From: Macrolepiota albuminosa | Lineage: Eukaryota > Basidiomycota > Agaricomycetes > Agaricales > Agaricaceae | Assembly: GCA_027475525.1 (NCBI GenBank) | Contig: JAMWFC010000122.1 | Coordinates: 124,001-188,000, forward strand | Reading direction: 5' to 3' | Length of the DNA: 64,000 nt | Shown: positions 45,234 through 57,114 of the stretch, piece by piece | Layout of the letters: each line of letters starts with the position of its first letter | Numbering within the stretch: the stretch's first letter is position 1 | Notes under the pieces: generated by a model | Databases searched by the model: none | Told to the model about the DNA's origin: nothing | What the model saw: the letters and a program-made list of their open reading frames with translations, nothing else | Program-made: the position numbers and the translations under genes

Positions 45234-46915
45234 ATGTCCAATTTCTTTGACATCTTTCACCCTCAGCGGTACAATCCTGCTCCTTCACATTTTAAGCATG
45301 GCCATCCAGCCCCTCCTACAGGTTTTCTTTGGGACCCTCCTCCTCATTTTTATTCTTTTCCCTCCAGTTCTTCCAATACTTGTGTCTCAGACAATCATCC
45401 TCCTTGTCCCTCTTGTTTCTCACTGCATTGCCTGCATATATCTTCTACTCTGCATAATTCATTTGTTCCTGATCCTCTTCATATACTGACCCCCCTTTTC
45501 TGCCTTGCATATTCCCTTGCCACATGCTCTTCACAATCCAACTCCCATTCATTTCTCTCATATCCCTTCACACAATTTTTGCCAGCTTCAATCGGGCTCT
45601 TTGTCTGTTCCCCCACTGGTTCCTCCATCTTTTCCTCATGCTTTGTCTTCTTCTCATTCTGCTTCTTTTTGTCCTACTTATACTGCCTCCATTCCTTTAT
45701 CTTCTGCATATCTTGGATCATTTACTCCTCCCTTTTCTCCTCTGCCGGTTCTTTCCCATCCTCTCTCTGTATTTTTATCCTCTTGTCCTGTCTCTGCAGC
45801 TTCTGTATCTCTTTTGTCTCCACCACTGGTCTAGCCTCAGGTTTTCCCAGATTTTCACATTCCTCCCTTTCCCCCTTATGGGTTCGCATACACTCATCCT
45901 CCTGCTCCCATGGTGGATTCTCATGGTCCTTTTTCGACTCCTCCTTTCTCCTATCTCTATCCTGCCTTCTACTTCCCACTGCCTCAGAGCACACATCCTC
46001 CTTCCTCTGCGGACCTATTGACAAGATGGGTCTCAATAGCCACATTTGTCCTCGGCCTCCACTAGACGTGCCTTATGATCTGACCTGCAAAGTTGCCACT
46101 CCCCTGTCTTACCCACCTCATCAGATAGCTGCAGAATCTTGGCTTACAAGGTCTTTTGGCACAATGATAATATTGTTTTTTATATTCTTTTGGGCAAACT
46201 ATTTGCCAAAATTTTCAACTCACTCCCTCCTGCCCATGGTAGCCCTCACAATTTCCCCATTCACACAACTTGTGATCTTCTCAACTTTCTCCAGAAATGT
46301 TTCAGTGTCAGCAGCGCTGCTCCCGCCCAGCATGTCAAGGATTCCGTTTTGAAACTCATTTGTGCTACAAATGCTATACCTTTTTTTGTTCAAGCCTGGT
46401 GCACCACCGTCAACCAAATTGCCAGGACGCCTTGGGATTTTATCTTCTACGAGAAGATCCAGGACTTTATGGATGGCATACCTGATCACAAAGCTTTTGA
46501 CTTTGTCTGCAAGGAGGTTTGTTGTTTCTGGGACCACAATCTCAGCAGCACATTTGATTTTTATACTTTTGTGGACACTATTCTCAAAATCGATATTGAT
46601 ATTTGCTGCCATCATGCCAATCGCCCGAACTTACATGTTCCTCCTTCTTCTTCTACTCTTTCATCCTCATCTTCCTCTACTCCTTCCACCTCTGCTATCC
46701 TACCTTCCCAGCCCAATCTGTCCGACCCTCCGTCTCATCATCCGCATCGGAATCCTCTTTTGTGTCCTTGTACCAATGTTGCTGTTGCAGATTCTTCACC
46801 TGTCACTGAGCCTATTTCTGTTTCCTCTCCTTTTTTAGATGACACAATTGATACTGATACAATGCTGTACCGGCAGTCAGGACTGAGCCTATTTCTGTTT
46901 CCTCTCCTTTTTTAG
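45234..46915 (+). pseudogene. F2 Gag
   Basis: It starts MSNFFDIFHPQRYNPAPSHF at 45234, with a long Ser/Pro/Cys-rich low-complexity N-terminal half. After a frameshift near 46290 the conserved gag part follows: FVQAWCTTVNQIARTPWDFI, then FYEKIQDFMDGIPDHKAFDF and FVDTILKIDIDICCHHANRP. The strongly hydrophobic and Ser/Phe-rich look of the first half comes partly from accumulated C-to-T changes. The end of gag is hidden by the 77-bp duplication (46805-46958) and the LTR-C insertion. Confidence 0.75.
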
Positions 46916-46958
46916 ATGACACAATTGATACTGATACAATGCTGTACCGGCAGTCAGG
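46805..46958 (+). repeat. perfect 77-bp tandem duplication 5 (F2 gag / LTR-C border)
   Basis: 46805-46881 equals 46882-46958. The unit starts ACTGAGCCTA and spans the insertion border, so the LTR-C start appears twice. Confidence 0.98.
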
Positions 46959-47792
46959 GACACAACATGCACCAGAAGTCAAAATAAACATTTAATTATA
47001 AGGCTGAAAACTGTAAGCCTCCTGGTAGCAGTCTCAACAAATTATATCTCCAAAAACACCCCAATAAATACACAGACAGTACAGAACAAAGGGCAGGAAC
47101 CAGCTCAAGCTATCAACTCAACAATAGTCCAACCACTGTTATGGGGAGGGGAAGCATGGGAGCTGGCAGAGGTGACAAAATGGGATCAAATTGTGATGAT
47201 CTAGATCAAGATCTGATCTGACAATGCCCAATTTGATATGACTGAAAGGGGAAAGGGAAAGAAGCATGGAGGGATGTCAAAAGAGATGAATAGAATGGTG
47301 GCACATGCATTGAATGGAGGAAGGGAGGGATGAATGGAATGGTGGCACTGAAACATGCATCACCAAAATGGAAAATGGAACAACAAATTAGGTCAGGAAT
47401 GCTGAGAGGTCAAGAGCAAAAAGTCATGTGATCTGGTGGTCTGTGCACTGGAAAATTAGTATAAATAGTCCAAGTAGAGTAGAGAATAACCAGGCAATTG
47501 ATGGGCAAAGGCTTGGTAGTTCCCAGGCAGTGAATCACTCAGCCTAGAGTTTATTGAACACCTTTTATTGGAAGTCTATTGGTAGACAAAGGCTCGGTGA
47601 TTCCCAGGGAGTGAACTACTTAGGCTGGAGTTTATTGAAAACCTTTTTCTGCCCATCAGGATATTTGATATTCTGTGAAGTACTCAATATCTCAAGTTTT
47701 TATCATCAAGCACCAGTGTGGATTAGAGGTCACTTTTTAAGACTTCAAGAAAGCCCCAGAACTATCAGTACTACTTGCAACCAAGTACTACA
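46933..47792 (+). repeat. LTR-C copy with target duplication ATACT
   Basis: GATACAATGCTGTAC to AAGTACTACA, 860 bp, flanked by ATACT at 46928-46932 and 47793-47797. The first base is not the usual T of TG; the copy at 39504-40851 (ending ...GTATT on the plus strand) agrees. Partly repeated inside (GGCAAAGGCTTGG and GACAAAGGCTCGG, each followed by TTCCCAGG). Contains AGTATAAATAG at about 47460, a TATA candidate. Confidence 0.75.
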
Positions 47793-47809
47793 ATACTCCT
47801 GTATTACCT

Positions 47810-49492
47810 ACAAATGTTGAAGACAATATAAATAACACTGCTTTTCACCTGTACTCTTCCCCTACTACCTCTCCTGATTTACCTTCCTTTCTTTCTTTTG
47901 TGAGTTCTGTCGAACCTCTGGCCCTTGCCTCTATTTCGCTTCGCTTCAATTCTATCCTTGACTCTGGCTACGTCACACACATCATTAGAGATCGACATTA
48001 CTTTTGGTTGTATGACTCTAGCCATGCAGTACCTGTTGGCACTGCAAATTGTGGTATCCTTATAACCCTTGCATGTGGTGAATGGCATTTTCAGGCTCAT
48101 GTTGATGGAATGGTTGTTACTCTCATTTTATCAGATTGTCTTCATGTGCCTGATGTCCTGATCAACCTTTTGTCCATTGATTCTATGGTTAAACATAGTT
48201 TGGATATCCACTTTACCTGGAATGCCACATCTATTTTCCTACCTTCCAATTCTCCAACCCTCCATGACAAAGCCATTTTGGCTTCCACCTACAACCACCT
48301 TTCCTTCTTGTATTGTGACTTCGTTCTTTGTTCTTTCGATTTGCTGCCAGTTTCTTTTCCTGTGATCAGCAACATTCCAGATGCTTTCCCTCATATTTCT
48401 GCTACTCCTGATCTCTGGCATTGGTGCATGGGCCATCTATTGCGTGACACAACTTGAGCTGTTCTTACTAAGAACTTCATCTCTGGGGTTGATTATGTCA
48501 GCTCTTTCACTGATGATCACTGTATTCCTTGCATCATGGGAAAACAGCCGGCCCATCCTTTTGACCATCATTGTTGTTGCCCTGATAATACTTGTGACTT
48601 ACTGCATATAGATACCTGTGGTCCTTTTCCCATCTGTTTTTTCAATAGCCATGCACACCATTTCCATTCTATTCTCAATGATTTTTCTAATTATGGTGGT
48701 ACCGCCCTCCTATCAACATGTTTCCAGGCTACAAAACACTTCAAAGTTTTTCAAGCTCATTTAAAACTCAAGTCTGGCAACAAGGTCAAAGTTGTCCATT
48801 GTGACGGCGCTAAGGAATTCATGGCCGGAGAATTACATGATCACCTTGACTCTGCTGGCATAGTTTTACAATCTATGGTGGCTTATGCCCATCAACAGAA
48901 TGGGAAGGCTGAACGCTACATATGCACCATTGAGGACACAGCTCAGATCTTGATGGCTGAGTCTGGCCTCCCGATGTCCTTTCTGAGTGATGCGATCCTT
49001 ACGGCTCAATATCTTTGGAACCATCTTCTGAGTTCTACTATCTCTGCACTCACTACACCTTACAAGATCATTAAAGGTACAAAACCTGATCTTTCTCATC
49101 TGTGTGTATGGGGTTGCCAATGTTTCATCTTGTATCCTTCTGAAACATGGTCTAAAGGAAACACCAGACGCTTTAAAGCAATTTTTGTAGATTACAAGGA
49201 AGATTGTGTAGGTTGGCATGTTTGGAACTTGAATAGTCGCTATTTTTTTTCTCAGGATGTTATATTTAATGAATCAACCCGCAGTCGTCTCCATTCCTCC
49301 TCGAATCTCCTGTCACCATCCAATTCTTCTCACTCCTCCTCTTCCGATGAACAATTAACATCGCCCTCTATTCCCAATGCATCTTCTCCTATTTCCAATG
49401 CACCTCCTTCTATTTCTGATATACCTCCTTGTTCCTCACCTACGATTCCAATTGACAGACCTCATTGTTTTGAACGATATGAGGTCATATAA
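47810..49492 (+). pseudogene. F2 protease and integrase
   Basis: The protease active site is SILDSGYVTHII (Asp-Ser-Gly intact), with the later LSDCLHVPDVLINLLSIDSM. GAG-pre-integrase is LWHWCMGHL, then a stop and frame change, then CIPCIMGKQPAH. Integrase is open from about 48536 to 49492: LHIDTCGPFP, VHCDGAKEF and NGKAERYICT keep all three acidic residues. The last 70 residues are Ser/Pro-rich linker, after which the element ends with no RT. Comparison with F1 shows which residues each copy has lost. Confidence 0.9.
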
Positions 49493-49527
49493 TCTTCAAA
49501 AAATCATTGGTGGTCATACACCTGAAT

Positions 49528-49735
49528 GCTGACATAATATATCTTAAACGTGCTCATAGAGAATATAATTTATTTTCATTACCTATAGCTAAGTCAGGAA
49601 TAAGTAGTCTGTAAAGATGATCCTCGGTATACCTATCAAGCAAACAAATATGCACATTATATAAGTGTTTAGTGGGACGACCGGTTTATTTATATATTTT
49701 ATTTATTTATTTATTTATTTTGCTGCTGTTTAACT
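49528..49735 (+). repeat. repeat D, copy 1
   Basis: Landmarks: GACATAATATAT, then ATTATATAAGTGTTTAGTGGGA, CGACCGGTTT and a TTTATTTATTT tail. Strongly diverged from copies 2 and 3. Confidence 0.5.
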
Positions 49736-49765
49736 GGTACAAGACCATTTGGTCATGCTTTTAAA

Positions 49766-49985
49766 TGCTAACATAATATATATTCATGTGTATTAAAATT
49801 GGGTTATTAGTTAGTAATAATGAGTTTAGGCACATGATGTCCACTGTAGGTTCATATGACCGATTTTGCAACCATCCACATTACCTGCATTTTTAAATGT
49901 AATTGTATATTATATAAGCATTCAGTGGGACAATCAGTTTAATTATATTTATTTATTTATTTTGTTACTATTTTTAATGGTTATT
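49766..49985 (+). repeat. repeat D, copy 2
   Basis: ACATAATATATATTCATGTG, GGCACATGATGTCC, TATATAAGCATTCAGTGGGA, CAATCAGTTTA, then TATTTATTTATTT. It is the fuller match to copy 3. Confidence 0.55.
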
Positions 49986-52214
49986 AAATTATAAAAGGAA
50001 TGAACAGTAAAATTAAATGACGATTTCATAAACATAACTTCATATTATGTAATAGTTTGGTTAAACAACTGTTTGGAGAGTATGTAGCAAATACACACAT
50101 ATACATTTACTCATTGTTATGCCACTTTGTACAAGGCTAGCTGACAAGAAAAACCGGTTTCTACTTGTAAATCTACATGTATATATTTTTGTTTTAAAAA
50201 AAGGTACAACTTTATGGTATGTTGAAACACCTTATGATTTGTGTATATTTGATGTTATGTATTACTATTTTGTTTCTTATATATTACAGTACATATGTAA
50301 GCCTTCATCTCTTCTTCCCCTTGCATGCTCTCCACTGGGTCTGGCAGTTGCCACATGGAGGTCAGTATGGTTCAATGATCTCAGACATCCTGGGCGGCGT
50401 TCTCTTCTCTGTCCATCTCCTTCCTCATTGGCTGCCCAGGTGAGTGCACCGTCGCTCTCTCACTTGCTCAGTTGGGTCTCACCATGAGCTTTGCTTGCTA
50501 TCACAGCCCCTTCACATATTCTATTCTTTTCTAATCACGGCACGATCTGTACACTAGCAGTGAGACCCATCTCATTGTCACTTGGTGACAAGCTCACCCT
50601 CTACTTTAGATATTTTGACTGTATACTAAAGTCAAGTTTCACATTTCATCCCAGCATCGAAATATCTAAAGTAAGTATGCAATAGGAAGGTCGCATCATC
50701 CTCCTGCTCACAGCCTCCATATCAGTACTCTATTATATTATTTCTAGTCGTTCTTCCATCAACCCTCCCTCCTCACTCTGTAAAATACGTCCTGCTAGTA
50801 GCTTTCTCCTTTGATACCAATACATGTAGGTCACGCAAATGTATACTGGCTATGTTACATCTAGCTTACTCTTACGAAATGCTATTGCACACTCTGGAAA
50901 ATGCCTTCTCACTGCTGCTTGGGGGTACTGGTTCTAGCATTCTATATTGCTGTGGACTTGCTTGACAAATGCCTGCTGGAAGCAAATACCATTACTGTAT
51001 ATTGACTTGGTACTTATTACTCACTCTGGGCTTGCACGATCTGATGGGTAAAATTATATCAATTAATATGGTACAGAAAGTACGTCAGTCTGCTCGGTCT
51101 ATGAATTTACATGAGTCAAACTGAAACATTTCTGCATGAACCTCTATGGAAAATACAATGTGTTACTCAAACACTGATGGGATGAAATACAATACACTAA
51201 ATCGATAAACCAACCAATATGTTGAGTTGTCAGTAAAACATATAGTTAGTGTAAACTCACTCATTTACACAACAAATATATGCTGTCAATGTGTTCTCTC
51301 AATATACCTCCATATACATTTACACTTGTTATTCTATTCACTTAACATCATGACCGCACTACCAATCACTAGTATTTAATGCTGGCACCTGCACATGTTT
51401 GCCACCACATTACGTGGCATACGTATAAGGGAGAATGTGGCTGATGGATTAAGTATAGTCACCAGTCAGTACTTTGACGTATTAACGCATGCTAATATCA
51501 TCAAACTCGTATTTTGGTGAGTTTTTCAGTCTATTTTAGCATGTAGAGGCATTTTTATAATATCAAACTTGTATATTCATGGCAGCGCTTACACTCATTA
51601 TGACCAAACCGCTCAACATCTTACGATCAAAGGGTTCAATCAAAATAACTGCCTTGTCGCTGCTTTTCATGTATATCCAAGTGACGATGAGCAATGCTTC
51701 AACAAAGCATTCACATATTCCTTTTTGGGTGCTGCACACAGGTGGACAGCACGCAATATCATTGTTCAACATGTCATTCCGAGACGCTTAACTGCTCGCC
51801 ACATGTTCAATGACTCTTCAAGGGAGGTTGTGAGTATTCTGTTTCCTCTTCAACTTACTCAGCAACTAATTTTATTAGTGCAGGTATACTACAGGTGTTC
51901 TCACATGAGCGATTTCTATGTATTCTTTCATAGGTAATTCAGTTTTGTATATAACGCTTAGTGGGCCTTGTATTATGGTAATGTATTTTGCATATTGTTA
52001 TATCTTACATCTAATGTACTATAGTGCATTAATGGACTTTCATATACCCAATATTAAAACCAATAAAAGTATTTATATGTATATTTTAAAAAGGAAAAAC
52101 ATTTGAAAATAAATAAATAATGAAATTTAAATATGTAAAAGGACCGGTTAGTCATACTTTTCCACTATTGTTTTTACATTGTCAAGAAAATATTTGCGTA
52201 GTGCGACGAACTGC

Positions 52215-52440
52215 AGAAGTGACATAATATATATTCATGTATATTAAAAATGTTTTAATTTTTATTAATTAAAGGTTTGGGCACATGATATGGTCTCTGC
52301 AGTTCCACATGACCAGATTCACGTGATCATTTTGTTATCTTATTTTAGACGTATGATGTATTACATAAGCATTTGATGGGATGATCAGTTCACTTGTCTG
52401 TATTTATTTATGTGTTTATTTTTATTTTGCATACATTTGT
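52215..52440 (+). repeat. repeat D, copy 3
   Basis: ACATAATATATATTCATGTA, GGGCACATGATATGG, ATAAGCATTTGATGGGA, TGATCAGTTCA, then TATTTATTTATG. About 2.4 kb from copy 2, in the same direction. Confidence 0.55.
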
Positions 52441-53121
52441 AAAAGCATAATAATAATAATTAAAAAAATAATAATAATAAATATATTGTCAAGTTTGTGA
52501 CAAGGTAGATCTCAGGCATGCCGTGCTAGCAACGGCCCATACAAGCAAGTAGACTGAGTTCAGATAGGAATCGACACCGATTTTTGAAGTTACCATTGAC
52601 CAATGGGTACACGATATGAGTCGTGATGTTTGACCTTCAACGCGGATGCGTTTGGACTTTCCGGAGAATAAATTACATCAGCAAATACCGATTGAAGAAA
52701 AAAAATACCAACGAGGTTCAAACCCAGCGTAGAATGGACAAATACCTTGAATATGCGCTCAAGACCAATAGACCAAGTATATCCTTATAAATTCTCTTTT
52801 CATATACGGGACATAACAGTTTTGAAAACTTTGATTTCATCGACTGACATAACATGTGAAGGAAGTCGTCCAACAATTTCCAAGTGGCATTGTCCCTCTC
52901 CTCAATATTCCGATGTCCGAGTCCAGCTCTTGTACAAGAGCTACATTCAATGTCTGATATCGTGCACCTATTGGCTATCCAGGCTGGTTACGTAAATACA
53001 TAGTCCTCCCAATATAGTCTTGCGACATGTTGTAGGCGCCTATTACACAGTTGTAGGTGTAAAGTATAAAGACCGCAGATGTACCGTAGCGCCCAAACAA
53101 AATTGACTCACCACGAGCTAG

Positions 53122-55863
53122 ATGGCCCCGTTGAGCCCCCTTGTGCTGGTGTTACGAGCCGTACCCAGCGCCTCGTTCAAGCGTCTTGTATCACGCTGCC
53201 GTCCTTTGTGGAACATCCTTTGGCACTTGTTACAACGTTGTTTCTTATTTTTATCTGAGCGACAACATTCTGGAACGTCACCACCGCAAAGAGATTCGTA
53301 CGAGACGCTTGAAGAGAATAAACAGCGATGTAGCAGAGCAGAAGTAGGATCAGCGGGCAGTACACGGATACTCGCCTCATTGCTACCGACGGACCGATTA
53401 CAACTTCCACCGCTCGCCTCGAGTGGCATTTCTTGGAATGTCATCCCACCCGAGGATGATGCCGCATCCGTAACCAGCTCTCAATTTGAGAGGATGTCAT
53501 CCATAGGGGACTTAATGGCGATCCATCCAGGGAACGATATGTCCAGTCAGATCTTCAAGGTGCTTTCAACTAGAGAGAACACATCTCGAACTTCCTTAGT
53601 CCTCCCAGCCTCACCTTGTCTTGCGCCAGGCCGCGATGATCTCGGACCTGGAGCGAGTCGGGACACAAGTTTCTTTCAGGGAATCTCAGATTACATTTAC
53701 CCCCTTTTGCCGTACAAGGTACCCAGATACAAGCGTAAGAGATTCATGTGAGTATTGGTTACTCTTCCATCATCATATCGCTTCACAACACCTTTGCAGT
53801 GAGGACAAATATGTGGAATTCGAGATTGCCGCGAACCGAGGTGATTTTTCTCTGTGAGTATTTAGGGTCAAATCAACCGTTTCTTCGCTCAATTTTTCAT
53901 CATGACAGAGGTGATCTCCCCAAGGGCTGGCAACAAGTGACGCATCCTGGAGGCCAGCCATATTTCTACCACGCTGAGAAAGTCAGAATGCTATACTAGA
54001 GAAAAAGACTAGTGCTGACTCATTGTAGAAAATTATTACCGAATGTTGGATATGGGACCATCAAATGTTCCTGATTCTCGACGATTTCATCAACCAATTC
54101 AAAGACTTCACTCGGTCGCGGAACTTAACGCAGCCTAGCGATGTACATCTCCTGCTCGAGGTGAACATAGAGGATGGTGTGAATTGGTGTGGATATTACT
54201 ATGTCAGCACATCGACTCAGAGCTTGTTCTGGTTGGAGCCTTTTGATATTTCGAATCACGTTTCTGAAGTCAGAGGAGATATCTCATCGACACACATTAG
54301 TAAGGTATCTGTTCTTCGTGTTCTTATAAGCTAATTTTCTTTAAAGAATTGTATCTTGAGTATCAGTACTGGTAAGTATTTCATCATATTGCATTTTGAA
54401 CGTCAGTAACGAGTGCTTATTGAAATAAGGTTTCACTGGGATTTATTCCCTAACATTTTCAATGCTACTGACGATACCTACGACCTGGTATCGAACACAA
54501 TTGCCGACGCTCGTACAGGTACTTGATGATCAGTTCTCAGAAAGTTTTGTAGTGGCTAATATTCCTTATATCTAAGAAGTACAAAGCAGTCGGAATAGCA
54601 CAGTCAACTTGAGTAAGGAGGAGCTCAAAGAGATGGCAGAGATTGTGGAAGGGATGAAAAGCAAGTCTGCAGCCTTCGGAAGCACTAAATGTTAGTAATA
54701 ATAAAGTTTTCCCAGACCACAAAGCTTCAGCTTCTCATTGGTGCCTCGGTATGTTCTAGGTCTAGCTTAGTTGTTGACTATAGTTGACAAATTGTTCTCA
54801 GGACGTTTCATGCAAGCGCTATGTACGCTGACGTACGTAGTGAATATTATTAAATGCTGACGCAGTTTTAGTGAAAGACCGGTTCCTCAACTACCACGGA
54901 CAGTATGGAGCACGTCTCAAGGCTTCGTCGAGCATTCATAACGACGAGGTTCTTCGACCAAGGTTTCTCTTCAGGATATCTTCTCTGCTTCTGTTTTCCG
55001 CGCCGAATATACATCTACGGAACCTCAATGAACTATGGGTCGACAAAATAACTATCAGACCGCGATGGGTGAAATATTACGTTGATATGAATGAGCAATG
55101 GGGAGAACACATTTTCCATGTACGTGGATTCGAATTTCACAAGCACTCTATCAACTTCATTGCGAACAAGGCATCCATTCTACTCAACGCGAATGTGGCA
55201 TTTCTTTCCATTCCTTCAAACGACCCGTCGAACGACTCAACTTTTCTTAGAAGCGCTCGTACAGGTGCACAACTTTCGAGTTATCTTTCGATTGTGACTA
55301 GTTTTTCGAGCATGCTGCTTGGATTGATGTTGGTCCTGAAACACAGAGCCAAAGAACGTGATATCTCGGAACGAAAATTGGACGTAAACAAACACGTAAG
55401 TTCACTAGTTTTATTTCACTTCTAATTGTTTATTTCGCGTTAGCATGAATACCTGCACGAACATTTTTCTCCAAAAAATGGATTTGGGGGACTAGCCATT
55501 ATGTACAGTTTGCCATTCGCATTGCTCATATGGGGGTATGTTTTCTCATGTTCCATATGATGATCTTCTCGTGTATTGCTTATAATCACCAGCACAGTGA
55601 GCTTCTTCGTCGCGTTTCTACTTATGTGTCTCGTGAAGTCAACTGCAGGCGTGCGCTCCGTCGTCGGAATTGCCGCAGCTCTGGTCTGCGGTCTTATCTT
55701 CTGGTGTATCTATATCTTCTGGTTCCGCAAGATATCAAAGAATATGTGGAACCGGTTGACTGCTAGGGGCAATGATGAAAAGGAAAAAAATTCCGAAATC
55801 ACACCAAATCAAGACAATGATCAAGTTGAGGGCGAGTCAAGGAATGATAACGCCGACAGGTAA
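53122..55863 (+). CDS. WW-domain protein with C-terminal membrane helices
   Basis: Exons: 53122-53747, 53800-53853, 53909-53981, 54029-54299, 54347-54371, 54430-54518, from 54577, then several short ones, a long one to 55395, 55444-55535 and 55593-55863. Introns are GT..AG and about 45-60 nt. The order is a disordered N-terminus (about 210 residues), then a WW domain reading LPKGWQQVTHPGGQPYFYHA and WIWDHQ, a helical middle, KDRFLNYHGQYGARL, then SILLNANVAFLSIPS. Two or three membrane segments follow (YLSIVTSFSSMLLGLMLVL, YSLPFALLIW, VSFFVAFLLMCLV, GIAAALVCGLIFWCIYIFWF) and a polar tail. I know this layout as a common uncharacterised basidiomycete family. Junctions between 54577 and 54870 are uncertain; splicing 54640-54705 and 54757-54802 keeps the frame best. 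An alternative last exon would end at 55942. Confidence 0.75.
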
Positions 55864-55942
55864 GAAAACAGGTCGATTACTAGTACTGGATTAACACAGT
55901 AACATGTCGGAAGCACTTTTCACGGATGGATGGTGTCTGTAA

Positions 55943-56371
55943 AGTCTTGGTTGGGTGGTCGGTGGAGAGTTCTATCATTGCGAGGCAACGCGACTTCGAC
56001 AGGCAACAATATGCCTCGGTCCCCTGTATGATTCCGCATTCCTCAGTGCCGGACAGATGAAGCCAACGAGTTCGTGATGACCACAAATTTGCAGAGCAAA
56101 CGAAAATCTGGAAGAAAACCCATGATAATATTTCATATTATGTGTAATAGAAGTTCTGGATTTTGAGGAGAAAAAAGTAGGACAATTGCATACTATAATG
56201 TACCATAATGTCCTAATCTCATCCAAATTCCTCTTAAAAGAAAAGGTCTCATTACCAGGCAAGCTGAACAAGTGATTTTGAAATGCTGCTCATGTTATTG
56301 TAGATGGGGATGAGCATGGGCATGGATATGCTCATGAATTTGTGAAATCATTTAGCATTTTGCAACAATCT
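55943..56371. other. no recognisable gene
   Basis: Downstream flank of the WW-domain gene. The minus-strand frame at 55975-56271 has no domain. Confidence 0.4.
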
Positions 56372-56396
56372 TCCAAGAGATTTCTTTTTGCTTCTG

Positions 56397-56550
56397 AGGC
56401 TCTGAACCATGGGAAACTGTTAGAGTGTCATGGATGTGATATGTGTGATGACACAAAGGTATACTGTGAACACAGGCTCTGAACCATGGGAAACTGTTAG
56501 AGTGTCATGGATGTGATATGTGTGATGACACAAAGGTATACTGTGAACAC
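56397..56550 (+). repeat. perfect 77-bp tandem duplication 6 (LTR-A / copia LTR border)
   Basis: 56397-56473 equals 56474-56550; two further bases match by chance. The unit starts AGGCTCTGAA and spans an insertion border. Confidence 0.98.
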
Positions 56551-56777
56551 AGTGCCAGGGCCACTATGAGTGGCACAACTGCTTTGTCCACCGATGTATA
56601 TATACTTCACTCACACCAGGAGCATCCTCAGTTCTGTTTATATGTTCTGAGGGTGCGTTACTATAGAATTACTTACACATCTATCAGACTAACATTAACC
56701 TAGATTGAAACTTACTATGTATCAATCTAGGTGTTGGTCACACCCGTATATTGCTGCTGTGTACTAGGATTCTAACA
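56495..56777 (+). repeat. solo copia LTR with target duplication GAAAC
   Basis: TGTTAGAGTG to GATTCTAACA, 283 bp, flanked by GAAAC at 56490-56494 and 56778-56782, inside LTR-A. TATA-like GTATATATAC at about 56596 is followed by the hairpin ATCCTCAG / CTGAGGGT (56624-56654), which needs one G-T pair. A 77-bp duplication overlaps its left border, so its first bases appear twice. Confidence 0.88.
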
Positions 56778-57114
56778 GAAACAACTGTACAGGGCAACAA
56801 AACTTTAAAAAAAACTTGAAAACTGCCTAAACAAACAATTGCACAAACAAGGCAGGAAAACTCTGGACTTTGAAAATCAGAAAGATAAACTGTGGCTTAT
56901 ATAAGTAGTCTGTATATGATGTTAAAAAGGCCACGCTTGTCTGAATGATAGCTAAAGAACCAGAGCACCTCAAAGGCTAAAAGTAGTACTAATAAATATG
57001 TTGAAAGATTAGAAACAGTAAAGTGAAAGAATGACAGAAGAAATAAGAAAATGAATGAAGGAAGAATGAAAAAATAAAGAGTGAAAGAGAAAAGAAATAA
57101 GGAGTCTCCTGACA

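Larger units (their letters stand above)
44837..49492 (+). mobile_element. Ty1/copia element F2, lacking RT
   Basis: 5' LTR (44837-45122), gag, protease, integrase, then an abrupt end at 49492 before the RT. It is the same family as F1. An 860-bp LTR-C copy is inserted at 46933-47792 with target duplication ATACT, and a 77-bp tandem duplication overlaps that border. Its codons have drifted heavily toward T and C-to-T changed forms relative to F1. Confidence 0.9.
49493..53100. other. AT-rich gene-free region
   Basis: No frame with a recognisable domain. It has ATTT-type runs at 49687-49720 and a three-copy diverged repeat (next three entries). Small frames at 50119-50487 and 51569-51937 have no domain support. 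This is probably decayed non-coding sequence between TE blocks and the WW-domain gene. Confidence 0.5.
56372..57114 (+). repeat. LTR-A copy split by a solo copia LTR
   Basis: LTR-A reading toward CCTGACA (57114): GCTTCTGAGGC..., then after the insertion AACAACTGTACAGGGCAAC, CTTATATAAG and TAAGGAGTCTCCTGACA. The outer 150 bp are lost. It belongs to the subfamily with the extra GGACTTTGAAAATCAGAAAG segment. Confidence 0.75.

Noticed and set aside
45207..46021. Hydrophobic multi-spanning membrane protein
   Set aside because: The Leu/Phe/Ser-rich frames are shadows or C-to-T-shifted low-complexity gag of copia F2; position and downstream gag motifs explain them.
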